Below, piece by piece: positions 17,364 to 25,139 of a stretch of DNA of 56,559 nucleotides (the stretch's first letter is position 1; each line of letters starts with the position of its first letter). The notes beneath the pieces were generated by a model. The model had not been told where the DNA came from and made no database searches. It saw only the letters and a program-made list of their open reading frames with translations. Position numbers and translations under genes: made by a program. The DNA comes from Thiotrichaceae bacterium (GTDB lineage: Bacteria > Pseudomonadota > Gammaproteobacteria > Thiotrichales > Thiotrichaceae). The stretch lies in assembly GCA_015486375.1 (NCBI GenBank), contig WFRR01000099.1, forward strand, positions 1 to 56,559, in the 5' to 3' direction.

Positions 17364-18120
17364 CCGAGGAAACTCTCCTATAGGTGAAGAGGATTATAAA
17401 AATTATCAAGATGCTAAAACAGATTTAATTGATCGAATATCTTCTGGGTGTAGTGAAGAACGACATATTGCATCTTATTGTAGTTATTGTGAACGTAAAA
17501 TTGAGACTAATTTAGCTGTGGAACATATTCAGCCTAAAAAAGGTAAATATGGAAAACCTGAATTAGAAGGTAATTGGCATAATTTTTTACTAGCCTGTGT
17601 TAATTGCAATTCAACAAAAGGGCATAAAGAAGTACGGTTCAATAACTTGTTCTTACCTGATAGAGATAATACTTTTTATGCATTTACTTATACAGCTGAT
17701 GGCAATATTGAACCTTTAAACACGCTATCTGAAAATAATAAATTTAGAGCTAATAATACGCTATCTTTAGTTGGACTCAATAAATGTGTTAGCGAAATGC
17801 ATTCCAAAAGTGGGAAATCAATTGCACAAGATAGAATGACACAACGAATTGAAATTTGGGGCATTGCTGAGACTAGCTTAGATGACTATATTAATAATTT
17901 AGAGAATAAAGTAATAAAAAAATATATCGTTAAACTCATGTTAACTAGCGGTTTTTTCAGTATTTGGATGACTATTTTTAAGGATTATTCAGATATGAAA
18001 ACCTTATTTATTAATGCGATTAGTGGCACTAAAGAGAGTGGATGCTTTGATGAAAGTACAGGGGAAGTCGTATCACCACACCCTAATGATGATGCTTTAG
18101 AGAGTGGTGGTAAAATCTAA
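17350..18120 (+). CDS. ptuB: Septu defence HNH nuclease PtuB
   Basis: A 256-residue HNH endonuclease from TTG 17350, or 264 residues from ATG 17326. I prefer TTG because GGGAG at 17339-17343 sits 6 nt before it and the protein then starts LRPISRGNSP, like family members. Zinc and nuclease residues (numbered from 17326) are C52 and C55 in YCSYCERK, H67 in AVEHIQPKK, N86 in the NFLLAC segment, and C91 and C94 in CVNCNSTKGHK. LPDRDNTFYAFTY is also typical. It overlaps ptuA by 14 nt (38 nt with the ATG). It likely cleaves DNA on activation. Confidence 0.84.
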   Translation: MRPISRGNSPIGEEDYKNYQDAKTDLIDRISSGCSEERHIASYCSYCERKIETNLAVEHIQPKKGKYGKPELEGNWHNFLLACVNCNSTKGHKEVRFNNLFLPDRDNTFYAFTYTADGNIEPLNTLSENNKFRANNTLSLVGLNKCVSEMHSKSGKSIAQDRMTQRIEIWGIAETSLDDYINNLENKVIKKYIVKLMLTSGFFSIWMTIFKDYSDMKTLFINAISGTKESGCFDESTGEVVSPHPNDDALESGGKI

Positions 18121-18139
18121 ATTTACCTTAAGTCTATTA

Positions 18140-18985
18140 TCAGCATATATTGTATGCTTTTAAGTCGATCATTTCTTTATCTCGATCTAAATATTTTTTA
18201 GATGGCAAATGTTTCAATAGAGAATATTTTTCAATTAATGGCTTGAATTTTAAATTTGAAAAGTATATGCAATTATAAAAAATAATTATTAATTCCTGAC
18301 CCGATAGTTGAGCACGAACTATATTAGTATAATGTTTTTTATTTTCAATCTTGGAATTATCAATAAACTTGACTATATGATACAACGACCTAAAGTAATG
18401 ACCAATTTCATTCTCATACTCAGTCCAAAGGTTTTTAAATTTACCATTAATATACATCTTCCTTTCATAATTTTCATCCTGAATATTTTTTTGAAATAAA
18501 GATTCATACTTTGCCCATATAATAGAGAAACAATCTCTTCCAGAGTGTACTTTTAACGCACTCCCACTTCCGCCATGCCTAGTCTGACCTCCAGTCATTA
18601 TGTCAATAGAATTTAAAAGATCATTATGTAATCGTAGCATTTGAAAAAATGTACCTTCAAAATTTTGCAATGCTATTTGTTTATTATGGGCTTGCATTGT
18701 TTCTTTTTGCCCTTGTAGTTCACCTCTAGTCAGCTTTAACTCTTCTCTTTGCAAAGACAGTTCTTCCTTTTGAAGTAATATTGTATAAATTAACCCTGCA
18801 AAAGCTAAACCTGTAAAAAGAGAATTAACTGCCCCAAACATATCACCAAATGTTCCACGATCTCCAAGATTTCCAAGTAAATTAGTAACCTTATTAGCAT
18901 CACCTAAGTCATATAATAAATATCCAGATGTAACCCATACTACAATTACACCTATCACCAAAAATATTAAAAACAAAATGCTCAT
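18140..18985 (-). CDS. putative phage abortive infection protein (PutAbiC type)
   Basis: A 281-residue membrane protein. Two N-terminal transmembrane segments (about residues 2-25 and 49-68) are followed by a coiled coil (LQKEELSLQREELKLTRGEL). The cytosolic domain carries GRDCFSIIWAKYE, the FRSLYHIVKFIDNS motif and IVRAQLSGQELIIIFYNC, the hallmarks of the PutAbiC family. It lies convergent to ptuB, 20 bp away. The AbiC group is associated with abortive infection, and the mechanism is not established. Length is somewhat variable in the family. This looks complete. Confidence 0.8.
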   Translation of the reverse strand: MSILFLIFLVIGVIVVWVTSGYLLYDLGDANKVTNLLGNLGDRGTFGDMFGAVNSLFTGLAFAGLIYTILLQKEELSLQREELKLTRGELQGQKETMQAHNKQIALQNFEGTFFQMLRLHNDLLNSIDIMTGGQTRHGGSGSALKVHSGRDCFSIIWAKYESLFQKNIQDENYERKMYINGKFKNLWTEYENEIGHYFRSLYHIVKFIDNSKIENKKHYTNIVRAQLSGQELIIIFYNCIYFSNLKFKPLIEKYSLLKHLPSKKYLDRDKEMIDLKAYNIC

Positions 18986-19154
18986 ATAATATATTACAAC
19001 CTAATTTAAATTCGAAAAGCACAAAAGATTAGCACAAATATACGATATGAGACATTTTCTTCATAAGGTCTTATTTGATTATAACTCAAGTATTCCTATC
19101 CTCCTTATTGAGCAATTATTCACGAATAACTTGACGAATACTTTCCAGTAAAAT

Positions 19155-19295
19155 CTATTCATTATCAATGATTAAGCTCTTTTTAAGGCGGTTAATTATT
19201 TCAGCATTCATAGATTTATTTTTCTCAGATGAAAGATCGAGAAGAGTTTTATGCAAGGTTTGAGGGATTCTTAGTGTGATACGTTTATATTCCAA
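19155..19295 (-). CDS. Arc-like ribbon-helix-helix protein (small)
   Basis: A 46-residue ORF from TTG at 19293-19295 to TAG at 19155-19157. RITLRIPQTLHKTLLDLS and SMNAEIINRLKKSL match Arc-type repressors (β-strand, two helices). The start is uncertain, and the ORF ends 12 nt after the stop of the remnant upstream, so translation may be coupled. It is one of a run of Arc-like genes. Confidence 0.55.
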   Translation of the reverse strand: MEYKRITLRIPQTLHKTLLDLSSEKNKSMNAEIINRLKKSLIIDNE

Positions 19296-19306
19296 GATTT
19301 TTCTAA

Positions 19307-19462
19307 TTACCTCTGTTGTATATTGAGTTTATGTAGTTCTTGATTCACAATATTTTGTGCAATTCCTTTCATTTCACTCTTTGTAAGCACTTGATTGTTA
19401 TCAGATAATAAACTTTTTTCTAACCTTGATAAAACCTCTTCATGTAAAAGGCGGTTATTTTT
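19307..19462 (-). pseudogene. degenerate Arc-like gene
   Basis: The minus frame ending in TAA at 19307-19309 reads NNRLLHEEVLSRLEKSL, then a linker ending in NQELHKLNIQQR. This is the second half of an Arc-like fold plus the tail found in the neighbouring Arc-like proteins. The N-terminal β-strand is missing, and an in-frame TAA at 19463-19465 cuts it off. No start codon with a ribosome site is seen. It is a remnant. Confidence 0.5.
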
Positions 19463-19479
19463 TTAGCAAAACCCTTCAA

Positions 19480-19728
19480 CTAATTGCAAATTTTTTCAGG
19501 CAAATTGATTGAATATGTATGTTTCGATGCGATAAAACCTTCACTCAGCACTTGGCGTAATTTGGACTCGGTAATCGGAACTTCCTTTTCTCCCAATCCA
19601 ATTAGAAATAGTTCTATTATTTCTGCATTAATGCTTCTTCCACTATCGATTGCAGAGTCTTTAATCTCTCCATAAATATCAGAAGGAATACGTATTTGTG
19701 TTCTAAAAAATTTATCTTGTTTTTTCAT
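19480..19728 (-). CDS. Arc-like ribbon-helix-helix DNA-binding protein
   Basis: From ATG 19728 this is an 82-residue Arc-family protein. FRTQIRIPSDIYGEIKDSA and SINAEIIELFLIGL form the ribbon-helix-helix core, followed by a linker and a 25-residue tail. The longer reading from TTG 19758 lies within the upstream gene and lacks support. It overlaps the end of the upstream Arc-like gene by 17 nt, consistent with coupled translation. A role as transcription regulator of the element is likely, targets unknown. Confidence 0.72.
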   Translation of the reverse strand: MKKQDKFFRTQIRIPSDIYGEIKDSAIDSGRSINAEIIELFLIGLGEKEVPITESKLRQVLSEGFIASKHTYSINLPEKICN

Positions 19729-19918
19729 TAAAAATTCTATTTGCCTCTTCTCGTGCAATTTGTCTAATGTCTTTTTCAGTTAGAACAGGTCGTTCAAAAC
19801 TATTTTTTAGACGAGTAACTATTTCTGCATTCATGCTTATTCCTGCGTGGCTAGAAGCATTTAAGATAAGTTGATGTAAATCTTTGGGGAGTCGTAGAGC
19901 TGTTTTATGGATAGTCAT
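19712..19918 (-). CDS. Arc-like ribbon-helix-helix DNA-binding protein
   Basis: A 68-residue Arc-family protein with KTALRLPKDLHQLILNAS as strand and first helix and GISMNAEIVTRLKNSF as second helix. The tail includes EKDIRQIAREEANRIF, similar in nature to those of its neighbours. It is the first of the minus-strand run and faces a plus-strand Arc-like gene at 20040 across a 121-bp AT-rich intergenic region. It probably represses one or both divergent promoters there. Confidence 0.75.
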   Translation of the reverse strand: MTIHKTALRLPKDLHQLILNASSHAGISMNAEIVTRLKNSFERPVLTEKDIRQIAREEANRIFNEKTR

Positions 19919-20039
19919 ACTTAAATGATAACAGAATGACGTTATTATAAACTATAAACTTTATTTTAATGCTGTATTGACTTTACTGATTAGAAAAAGT
20001 AGTATGAAGTTGTTATGAATTCAGAAAAGTGGTTTTAAT

Positions 20040-20192
20040 ATGAAAGCTATAACTTTTAGAGTCCCAGAAGTATTACGAAACTGGCTCGAAAATCGAGCTA
20101 AAGACAATCATCGTTCTATGAATGGTGAAATGCTGGAATTAATGCAGAGAGCGAAGGAGAGACAAGAAAGAAAACAGATCAATACACAGTAA
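20040..20192 (+). CDS. small Arc-like ribbon-helix-helix protein
   Basis: A 50-residue ORF from ATG 20040 to TAA 20192. AITFRVPEVLRNWLENRAKDN and SMNGEMLELMQRA fit the Arc fold. It is divergent from the minus-strand Arc-like run and precedes the alpA-like and replication genes. It resembles phage-type Arc repressors that set expression of replication and excision genes. The C-terminus is Lys/Arg/Gln-rich and short. Confidence 0.65.
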   Translation: MKAITFRVPEVLRNWLENRAKDNHRSMNGEMLELMQRAKERQERKQINTQ

Positions 20193-20196
20193 AAAA

Positions 20197-20254
20197 CCTC
20201 TAAGAAAATACTTTCCTAGAGGCTGATTAGAAAACAAAGGCAGCAACCTTTGTT
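20197..20254. promoter_or_regulatory. tandem hairpins between Arc-like and alpA-like genes
   Basis: Two hairpins lie in the 109-bp gap. CCTCTA at 20197-20202 pairs with TAGAGG at 20217-20222. AACAAAGG at 20233-20240 pairs with its exact complement at 20247-20254 around a 6-nt loop. They could attenuate read-through from the Arc-like gene into alpA-rep. No long T-tract follows, so termination is uncertain. Confidence 0.4.
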
Positions 20255-20301
20255 CTCTGATTACTAAACAACCACCAACATTAATTAAAGGACATTCAGT
20301 A

Positions 20302-20604
20302 ATGAGTAAGTCTACAATATCGGCTGCACATTCGCAGCCTATTCAGTCAAATATTCGCTATATTTCCACCCCTAATGCAAAAAATATTGTCCATTCTCAG
20401 GATAATCCCCCGCCACAGCATGATCGTTTCTTAAAAATCGCAGTGGTGTTAGATCGGGTCGGCATTGCGAAAAGCACCTTATATCTCTATATCAGTCAAG
20501 GACGTTTTCCCGCTCCAATTAAAATAGGTCGTTCCAGTTATTGGTCTGAAATTACTATTAATGCATGGATGGAAGCCCAAAAAGCAGGCGGTATCCAAGC
20601 ATGA
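20302..20604 (+). CDS. AlpA-family regulator or excisionase
   Basis: A 100-residue protein with an AlpA-type winged-helix core in its second half: LKIAVVLDRVGIAKSTLYLYI, then GRFPAPIKIGRSSYW and NAWMEAQK. The N-terminal 40 residues are low-complexity and poorly conserved. AlpA-like proteins activate integrase genes or act as excisionases in P4-like and satellite elements. Its TGA overlaps the ATG of the replication gene (ATGA at 20601), so both are translated together. It likely controls excision or replication of the element. Confidence 0.82.
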   Translation: MSKSTISAAHSQPIQSNIRYISTPNAKNIVHSQDNPPPQHDRFLKIAVVLDRVGIAKSTLYLYISQGRFPAPIKIGRSSYWSEITINAWMEAQKAGGIQA

Positions 20605-22337
20605 GCCAAGAGTTATATGACTTTAAAAATATCAGCGATGTGCCTGCTAAATCCTTTGTCAATATTCAGGATTATGCCCATATTACAGAAACCTTAAGTG
20701 CTGTTCCGCACACGTTTCATCGTCCCTTATTGGATGAATATCATCACCATTATTCGACCACATCCCGTTATTGTGCCAACCAGTTTTTTCTGTATATTCA
20801 AACCTATGTTAAAGATAAAACTTTTTTAGACCAAAGTAATACAAATTTAAAAAGTAAAGCGAGACGTTATGTCCGTGAGAGTGCTAGAACGCTAAAACAA
20901 GGTGGCATTGCAGCAGGCTTACACTATTTAAATCTAAAAGACATCTCACCGCCCAATGCCACTAATGATCATAGTCTGGCAGCACGTTTAAAGGATGAGC
21001 AATGGTGGATGCCGCAATTAATTAAAAAATATGACCGCCAATATGAACAAACTGCCATTCAACTCGCTTTGGTAAGAACATATAAACAGGTTTATGTCAG
21101 CACCACGACCTTAAATAAAGTGTTAGCCCGTCAAAAACGTTCTCTTGAAATAATGGGGAATATGTTGGCAGTATCCGATACAGGTGAGGAAGTGGAAATG
21201 TTGGATATTCTCAAAGGATCACCTGCCAATCCTGCGGTACGTCGGGCGGAATTAATGAATCGTTTACATGGTTTTGAACAATATGCGGATGCACACCAGC
21301 ATTGTGCTGAATTTTATACCCTCACTGCTCCGTCTAAATATCACGCCAATTCCTCCAAAAGCAATCACTGCACCCCGCGCCAAGTGCAGCAAAATTATTT
21401 TTCGCCTTTATGGGCAAAGATTCGGGCTAAATTAAAATACCAACAGTTGAATATTTACGGCTTTCGTATTACTGAACCGCACGGTGATGCTTGTCCCCAT
21501 TGGCATATCTTATTATTTATGCCTACGGCGCAAGTAGCAAAAGTGCGTGCCATTCTCAAAGATTATGCCTTGCGCGAATCGGGGGATGAAAAAGGCGCGG
21601 CTAACAATCGTTTTGACTTTGAAAGCATTGATAAAAACAAAGGTTCAGCCATTGGCTATATCGCCAAATACATTAGTAAAAATGTCGATGGTTTTGGGAT
21701 GGAATTAGCGTGTGAAGATGAAACAGGTTTAGCCATCAGTGAATCCGCGCAACGGGTCAGAGCATGGGCTTCGGTGTGGGGTATTCGTCAATTTCAACAA
21801 ATTGGCGGCAGTTCCATTACGGTATGGCGGGAATTACGCCGTTTAGAAGGAGAACATGCTGATCCTACCATTGAAGCGGCACGACAAGCCGCTGATAAAG
21901 GCGATTGGAAAGCCTATCTTGAAACGCAGGGTGGAACAGATACCTTACGCAAAGATCAGCTTATCAGCCCCTATCGTTGTTATCGTTATAATCCTGCAAC
22001 AGGCGAAATAGAAACCAATCAATACGGTGAATGGGTGGATCATATTAAAGGTATTATGACCACAGGCATCGTGGTTGAAACCCGTCTAAAACAGTGGGTA
22101 ATTCAGCGCAAACCAGAAGATGCAACAACAGAAAATAGCCCACTCGATAATACGGATTCTGATAAAGCGACGGCTTTGGCTTTTGCTCTTCCTTGGAGTT
22201 CTGTAAATAACTGTAGAAATCCTCAATCTCAGCCGATCCAAAAAAGCAATTTTTTAGCTAAAAAACCTGAAATTGAGGATAAAAAACTCTTCCAAACAGG
22301 TGAAAAATTCGTAAAAAACACTCCTAAAAAAGTTTAA
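20601..22337 (+). CDS. rolling-circle replication endonuclease (phage GpA-like)
   Basis: From ATG 20601 the protein has 578 residues. The frame is open from 20565, but the ATGA overlap with the alpA-like gene supports 20601. The HUH motif is in CPHWHILLF near residue 300. The paired catalytic tyrosine region GYIAKYISKNVDG lies near residues 352-364, as in P2 gene A-type replication proteins. The C-terminal 100 residues are variable and Lys/Asn-rich. It should nick the element origin and start rolling-circle replication. It has no capsid genes beside it, so the element may depend on another phage or replicate only on excision. Confidence 0.83.
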   Translation: MSQELYDFKNISDVPAKSFVNIQDYAHITETLSAVPHTFHRPLLDEYHHHYSTTSRYCANQFFLYIQTYVKDKTFLDQSNTNLKSKARRYVRESARTLKQGGIAAGLHYLNLKDISPPNATNDHSLAARLKDEQWWMPQLIKKYDRQYEQTAIQLALVRTYKQVYVSTTTLNKVLARQKRSLEIMGNMLAVSDTGEEVEMLDILKGSPANPAVRRAELMNRLHGFEQYADAHQHCAEFYTLTAPSKYHANSSKSNHCTPRQVQQNYFSPLWAKIRAKLKYQQLNIYGFRITEPHGDACPHWHILLFMPTAQVAKVRAILKDYALRESGDEKGAANNRFDFESIDKNKGSAIGYIAKYISKNVDGFGMELACEDETGLAISESAQRVRAWASVWGIRQFQQIGGSSITVWRELRRLEGEHADPTIEAARQAADKGDWKAYLETQGGTDTLRKDQLISPYRCYRYNPATGEIETNQYGEWVDHIKGIMTTGIVVETRLKQWVIQRKPEDATTENSPLDNTDSDKATALAFALPWSSVNNCRNPQSQPIQKSNFLAKKPEIEDKKLFQTGEKFVKNTPKKV

Positions 22338-22912
22338 AATGCCTTTAGATGGATCAATCTGTCCAAAATTCACCAAAAACCCCTTAATTGATTATTTATT
22401 GTTCATATTTTGATATTTTGGGGATTTAAATCTAGGAAATAACGACTACGCAAAATCCCATCGCTTCAACCCCTTTAAACACAGCTTCTAAAGTCATCTA
22501 AAAAAATCCAAAATTTAAGCGCGGTTTAGCTAAATACATCCGGTCATAATGGATGTATTCCGTCAATGCTGGCTAGTTTGTACTCATACAGGCAACTTAA
22601 CTCATGCAACGATTAGATACTGAATAATGATTTCTATACAAGCTCAAGCAAACTAGACACCGTAGGGAAGCATTGTGACCCCCATCTAAGCTAAGTGACC
22701 AACGGGAACGCCTTCGTTGTATTAATTACGGGGCAATTTTCTTTTAACGCTAGTCATGGGGATGAAGAAGAGAGCGAATGCGAAAGCCTGAATCCCCTGC
22801 CCTTTGGCGAAAAATCCTGCTGATAAGCATCTGCGAAGCATAACACTGCATATTGAAGCGTTAAAATGAAGTGACTACAAGGGTGACTATAAAAAAGGGA
22901 AAACCTAAAAAG
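22338..22912. other. non-coding right end of the element with hairpins
   Basis: No convincing ORF is seen in these 575 bp. They hold a 9-bp perfect hairpin (22533-22541 with 22551-22559), an 8-bp inverted pair 68 bp apart (CTAGTTTG at 22573-22580 and CAAACTAG at 22649-22656), and a GGGGAT...ATCCCC stem around 22757-22797 enclosing a purine-rich GCGAATGCGAAAGC loop. The right 26-bp arm-like repeat is also here. It may contain the replication origin or a structured RNA. I do not recognise the latter. Confidence 0.5.
22869..22894 (+). other. candidate integrase arm-type site (right)
   Basis: This 26-bp sequence matches 14003-14028 with two mismatches and has the same two GTGACT units 12 bp apart. 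It lies 60 bp inside the right attachment repeat, in the same orientation as the left copy. Position and repeat structure suggest an integrase or excisionase binding site. Confidence 0.5.
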
Positions 22913-22915
22913 AAA

Positions 22916-22948
22916 AAAGGCTTAGCATGAAAAACACGCTAAGCCTTT
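22916..22948. terminator. bidirectional intrinsic terminator supplied by the element
   Basis: An 11-bp perfect stem (AAAGGCTTAGC at 22916-22926, complement at 22938-22948) with an 11-nt loop. On the minus strand it is followed by a T-tract, so it should terminate the tRNA transcript. On the plus strand TTTATTTTA follows. It replaces the displaced chromosomal terminator near 13760. Confidence 0.75.
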
Positions 22949-22953
22949 ATTTT

Positions 22954-23009
22954 ATATGGTGGGCCTGGAGGGACTTGAACCCACGACCAATCGATTATGA
23001 GTCGATTGC
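22954..23009 (-). repeat. attachment site copy (right), inside the intact tRNA
   Basis: This 56-bp block matches 13815-13870 with one difference. It covers the tRNA 3' half from the anticodon stem through CCA. It pairs fully with the 5' acceptor strand, so the element restores a complete tRNA gene on integration. Confidence 0.85.
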
Positions 23010-23033
23010 TCTAACCAGCTGAGCTACAGGCCC
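22957..23033 (-). tRNA. tRNA with CAT anticodon, tRNA-Ile2 (lysidine) type
   Basis: A complete 77-nt cloverleaf on the minus strand. The 7-bp acceptor stem is GGGCCTG/CAGGCCC, then come a TAGCTCAGCTGGTTAGAG D-arm, an anticodon loop CTCATAA, and a T-arm with GGTTCAAGTCC and an encoded CCA end. The anticodon CAT could mean Met or the lysidine-modified Ile2. The ACTCATAATCG and TTGGTCG segments match Ile2 genes such as E. coli ileX better than elongator Met. It is the integration target of the element. Confidence 0.9.
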
Positions 23034-23036
23034 TTA

Positions 23037-23063
23037 TTTTGAGAGTAATAATAGCTCTCAAAA
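23037..23063 (-). terminator. hairpin between rpoD and the tRNA gene
   Basis: A 9-bp perfect inverted repeat (TTTTGAGAG at 23037-23045 and complement at 23055-23063) with a 9-nt loop, 28 bp after the rpoD stop codon. It has A/T-rich flanks but no real T-tract, so it is a possible weak rpoD terminator. A minus-strand TATAAT just upstream could serve the tRNA. Confidence 0.4.
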
Positions 23064-23091
23064 TTATAGTACATTTAGCTCATTAAACAAA

Positions 23092-24987
23092 TTAAGAGCT
23101 TGTACTTTTACCTACAGGTTCATCAGATACCAATAGGAAGCTGCGAAGCATATCTGAACGCGTCGGATGGCGCAACTTTCTTAAAGCTTTTGCTTCAATT
23201 TGACGAATTCTTTCCCGAGTTACATCAAATTGTTTGCCTACTTCTTCTAAAGTGTGATCAGTATTCATATCAATACCGAAACGCATACGCAATACTTTAG
23301 ATTCTCGTGAAGTTAAACTGCCGAGTACATCACGGGTTGTTTCAGATAAACCTGATGAAGTGGCAGAGTCAATCGGCGAAAGTGCATTGGCATCCTCAAT
23401 AAAATCACCTAAGCTCGAATCCGCATCATCACCGATAGGGGTTTCCATTGAAATCGGTTCTTTAGCAATCTTAAGCACCTTACGAACCTTCTCTTCAGGC
23501 ATCTCCATTGCTTCTGCTAATTCTTCAGGTGTTCCTTCTCTTCCTTTTTCTTGTAATAGACGACGAGAAATACGATTGAGTTTATTAATTGTCTCAATCA
23601 TATGCACAGGAATACGAATTGTACGGGCTTGATCGGCAATAGAGCGCGTAATGGCTTGACGAATCCACCATGTTGCATAAGTTGAAAACTTATAACCCCG
23701 ACGGTATTCAAATTTATCAACGGCCTTCATTAAACCAATATTGCCTTCCTGAATTAAGTCGAGGAATTGTAAGCCACGGTTGGTATATTTTTTAGCAATG
23801 GAAATAACCAAACGCAGGTTAGCTTCAATCATTTCCTTTTTAGCACGGCGAGCTTTCGCTTCACCTACAGACATCTTACGGTTAATTTCTTTGATTTCAT
23901 CCATACTTAAACGGGTATCTTCCGTAAAGCGTTTTAATTGGATTTGTAAGCCTTTAATATCATTAATGTAGACTAGTAATCTAGAAGCCAGTTTAGGGTG
24001 ATCTTCACAGTAGTTAGTGAGCCAATCAAGGTTAGTGGCATTCTGAGGAAAGCTTTGAATAAAGTCTTTACGTGGCATTCTTCCGCGACGAATACACATT
24101 TTCATAATGGTACGTTCAATGGTACGAATACGATCGACCGTATCATTCAACTGTTTGGTCAAGATAAAGACCATATTGATGGGATAGCGTAATTCCATAA
24201 AGGCATCCGCAACCTGCGAACGATACAACTTATACGCATTAACATGACCTTGGGTATAAGCCTCTTTACCCATCGAATGTAAGTCGTTTAGTTTTTGGAA
24301 AGCTTGTCGCGCTCGTTCAGGATCTGGACCTAAATCGACAACTTCTTCTTCCTCATCATCATCCGTGTCATCCGCTTTGGCATCATTATCCTTAGCCTTT
24401 TTAGTAGTACTACTACCCTCAGTACTTCTACCGCCTGCATCAGCAGGAGTCTCCATATGGAGATCAATTGTAAAGCCTGTAATGAGATCGGTCAGCTTCA
24501 TGCGCTCTTCTTCAACGCGCTCAAACTTTTCTAAAGCTGCTGCAATTGTAGACGGAAATTGTGCCAAGGAATGTAAGGCTTCATTTAAACCTTCTTCAAT
24601 CCGAATCGCGATTTCAATTTCACCCTCACGCGTTAAAAGTTCAACTGTACCCATTTCACGCATATACATACGCACAGGATCTGTTGTACGTCCAAATTCA
24701 TTCTCAACACTTGCTAGGGCAGCCGCCGCTTCTTCCGCTGCTGTCTCGTCTTCTGCTTTGACCTCATCATCATTCATGGTCAATTGATCAGCATCTTCAG
24801 GTGGACTTTCGAAAACCTTGATGCCCATATCATTAATCATGCTAATAATATCTTCAATTTGCTCTGGATTAACTACCGTATCAGGTAGATGGTCATTAAC
24901 CTCTGCATAGGTTAAATAGCCCTTTTCTTTACCCGTTGCAATCAACTCTTTAAGACTTGATCGTTGTTGTTTTACTTTTTCACTCAT
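23092..24987 (-). CDS. rpoD: primary sigma factor RpoD (σ70)
   Basis: A 631-residue housekeeping σ70. Region 1.1 occupies about residues 1-80, followed by region 1.2 ([20 protein letters not shown]) and an acidic non-conserved region near residues 185-215. Regions 2.1-2.4 include [20 protein letters not shown] and [17 protein letters not shown], region 3 follows, and region 4 has the helix-turn-helix [20 protein letters not shown]. The C-terminus is SDMLRSFLL. It lies downstream of dnaG on the same strand with a 152-bp gap, as in the classic macromolecular synthesis operon. rpsU is not adjacent. Confidence 0.98.
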   Translation of the reverse strand: MSEKVKQQRSSLKELIATGKEKGYLTYAEVNDHLPDTVVNPEQIEDIISMINDMGIKVFESPPEDADQLTMNDDEVKAEDETAAEEAAAALASVENEFGRTTDPVRMYMREMGTVELLTREGEIEIAIRIEEGLNEALHSLAQFPSTIAAALEKFERVEEERMKLTDLITGFTIDLHMETPADAGGRSTEGSSTTKKAKDNDAKADDTDDDEEEEVVDLGPDPERARQAFQKLNDLHSMGKEAYTQGHVNAYKLYRSQVADAFMELRYPINMVFILTKQLNDTVDRIRTIERTIMKMCIRRGRMPRKDFIQSFPQNATNLDWLTNYCEDHPKLASRLLVYINDIKGLQIQLKRFTEDTRLSMDEIKEINRKMSVGEAKARRAKKEMIEANLRLVISIAKKYTNRGLQFLDLIQEGNIGLMKAVDKFEYRRGYKFSTYATWWIRQAITRSIADQARTIRIPVHMIETINKLNRISRRLLQEKGREGTPEELAEAMEMPEEKVRKVLKIAKEPISMETPIGDDADSSLGDFIEDANALSPIDSATSSGLSETTRDVLGSLTSRESKVLRMRFGIDMNTDHTLEEVGKQFDVTRERIRQIEAKALRKLRHPTRSDMLRSFLLVSDEPVGKSTSS

Positions 24988-25139
24988 GCCCGATATTCTC
25001 GCAAAAATGGAATTGTTTTAGTACATCATAAAATAGTAATATTCAATGATAATGATATTGAAAAATGCCTTAAACGTGGAGTGTGCAGATACACGGGTGA
25101 AAACTAAACGGCATGCATACCTAAAATAGGCGCATAACT

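Larger units (their letters stand above)
13815..23009. mobile_element. 9.1-kb integrative element in a CAT-anticodon tRNA gene, carrying defence genes
   Basis: The 56-bp direct repeats mark the ends, 9139 bp apart. The integrase gene sits next to the left end and reads inward. The cargo is BrnT/BrnA, PtuA/PtuB, a PutAbiC-type protein, Arc-like repressor genes, an AlpA-like regulator and a GpA-like rolling-circle replication protein. No capsid, tail, conjugation or relaxase genes are visible, so it resembles a satellite or a small replicating genomic island rather than a full prophage or conjugative element. It supplies a new tRNA 3' end and a new terminator at the right, leaving the old ones at the left. 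Confidence 0.88.

Noticed and set aside
16020-18120. Retron with ATPase/HNH effector
   Set aside because: No reverse transcriptase or msr/msd RNA is seen next to the pair, so Septu is the better reading.
24365-24787. Plus-strand ORF of 140 codons
   Set aside because: It is antisense to rpoD in a Ser/Ala-rich shadow frame, with no ribosome site or family.
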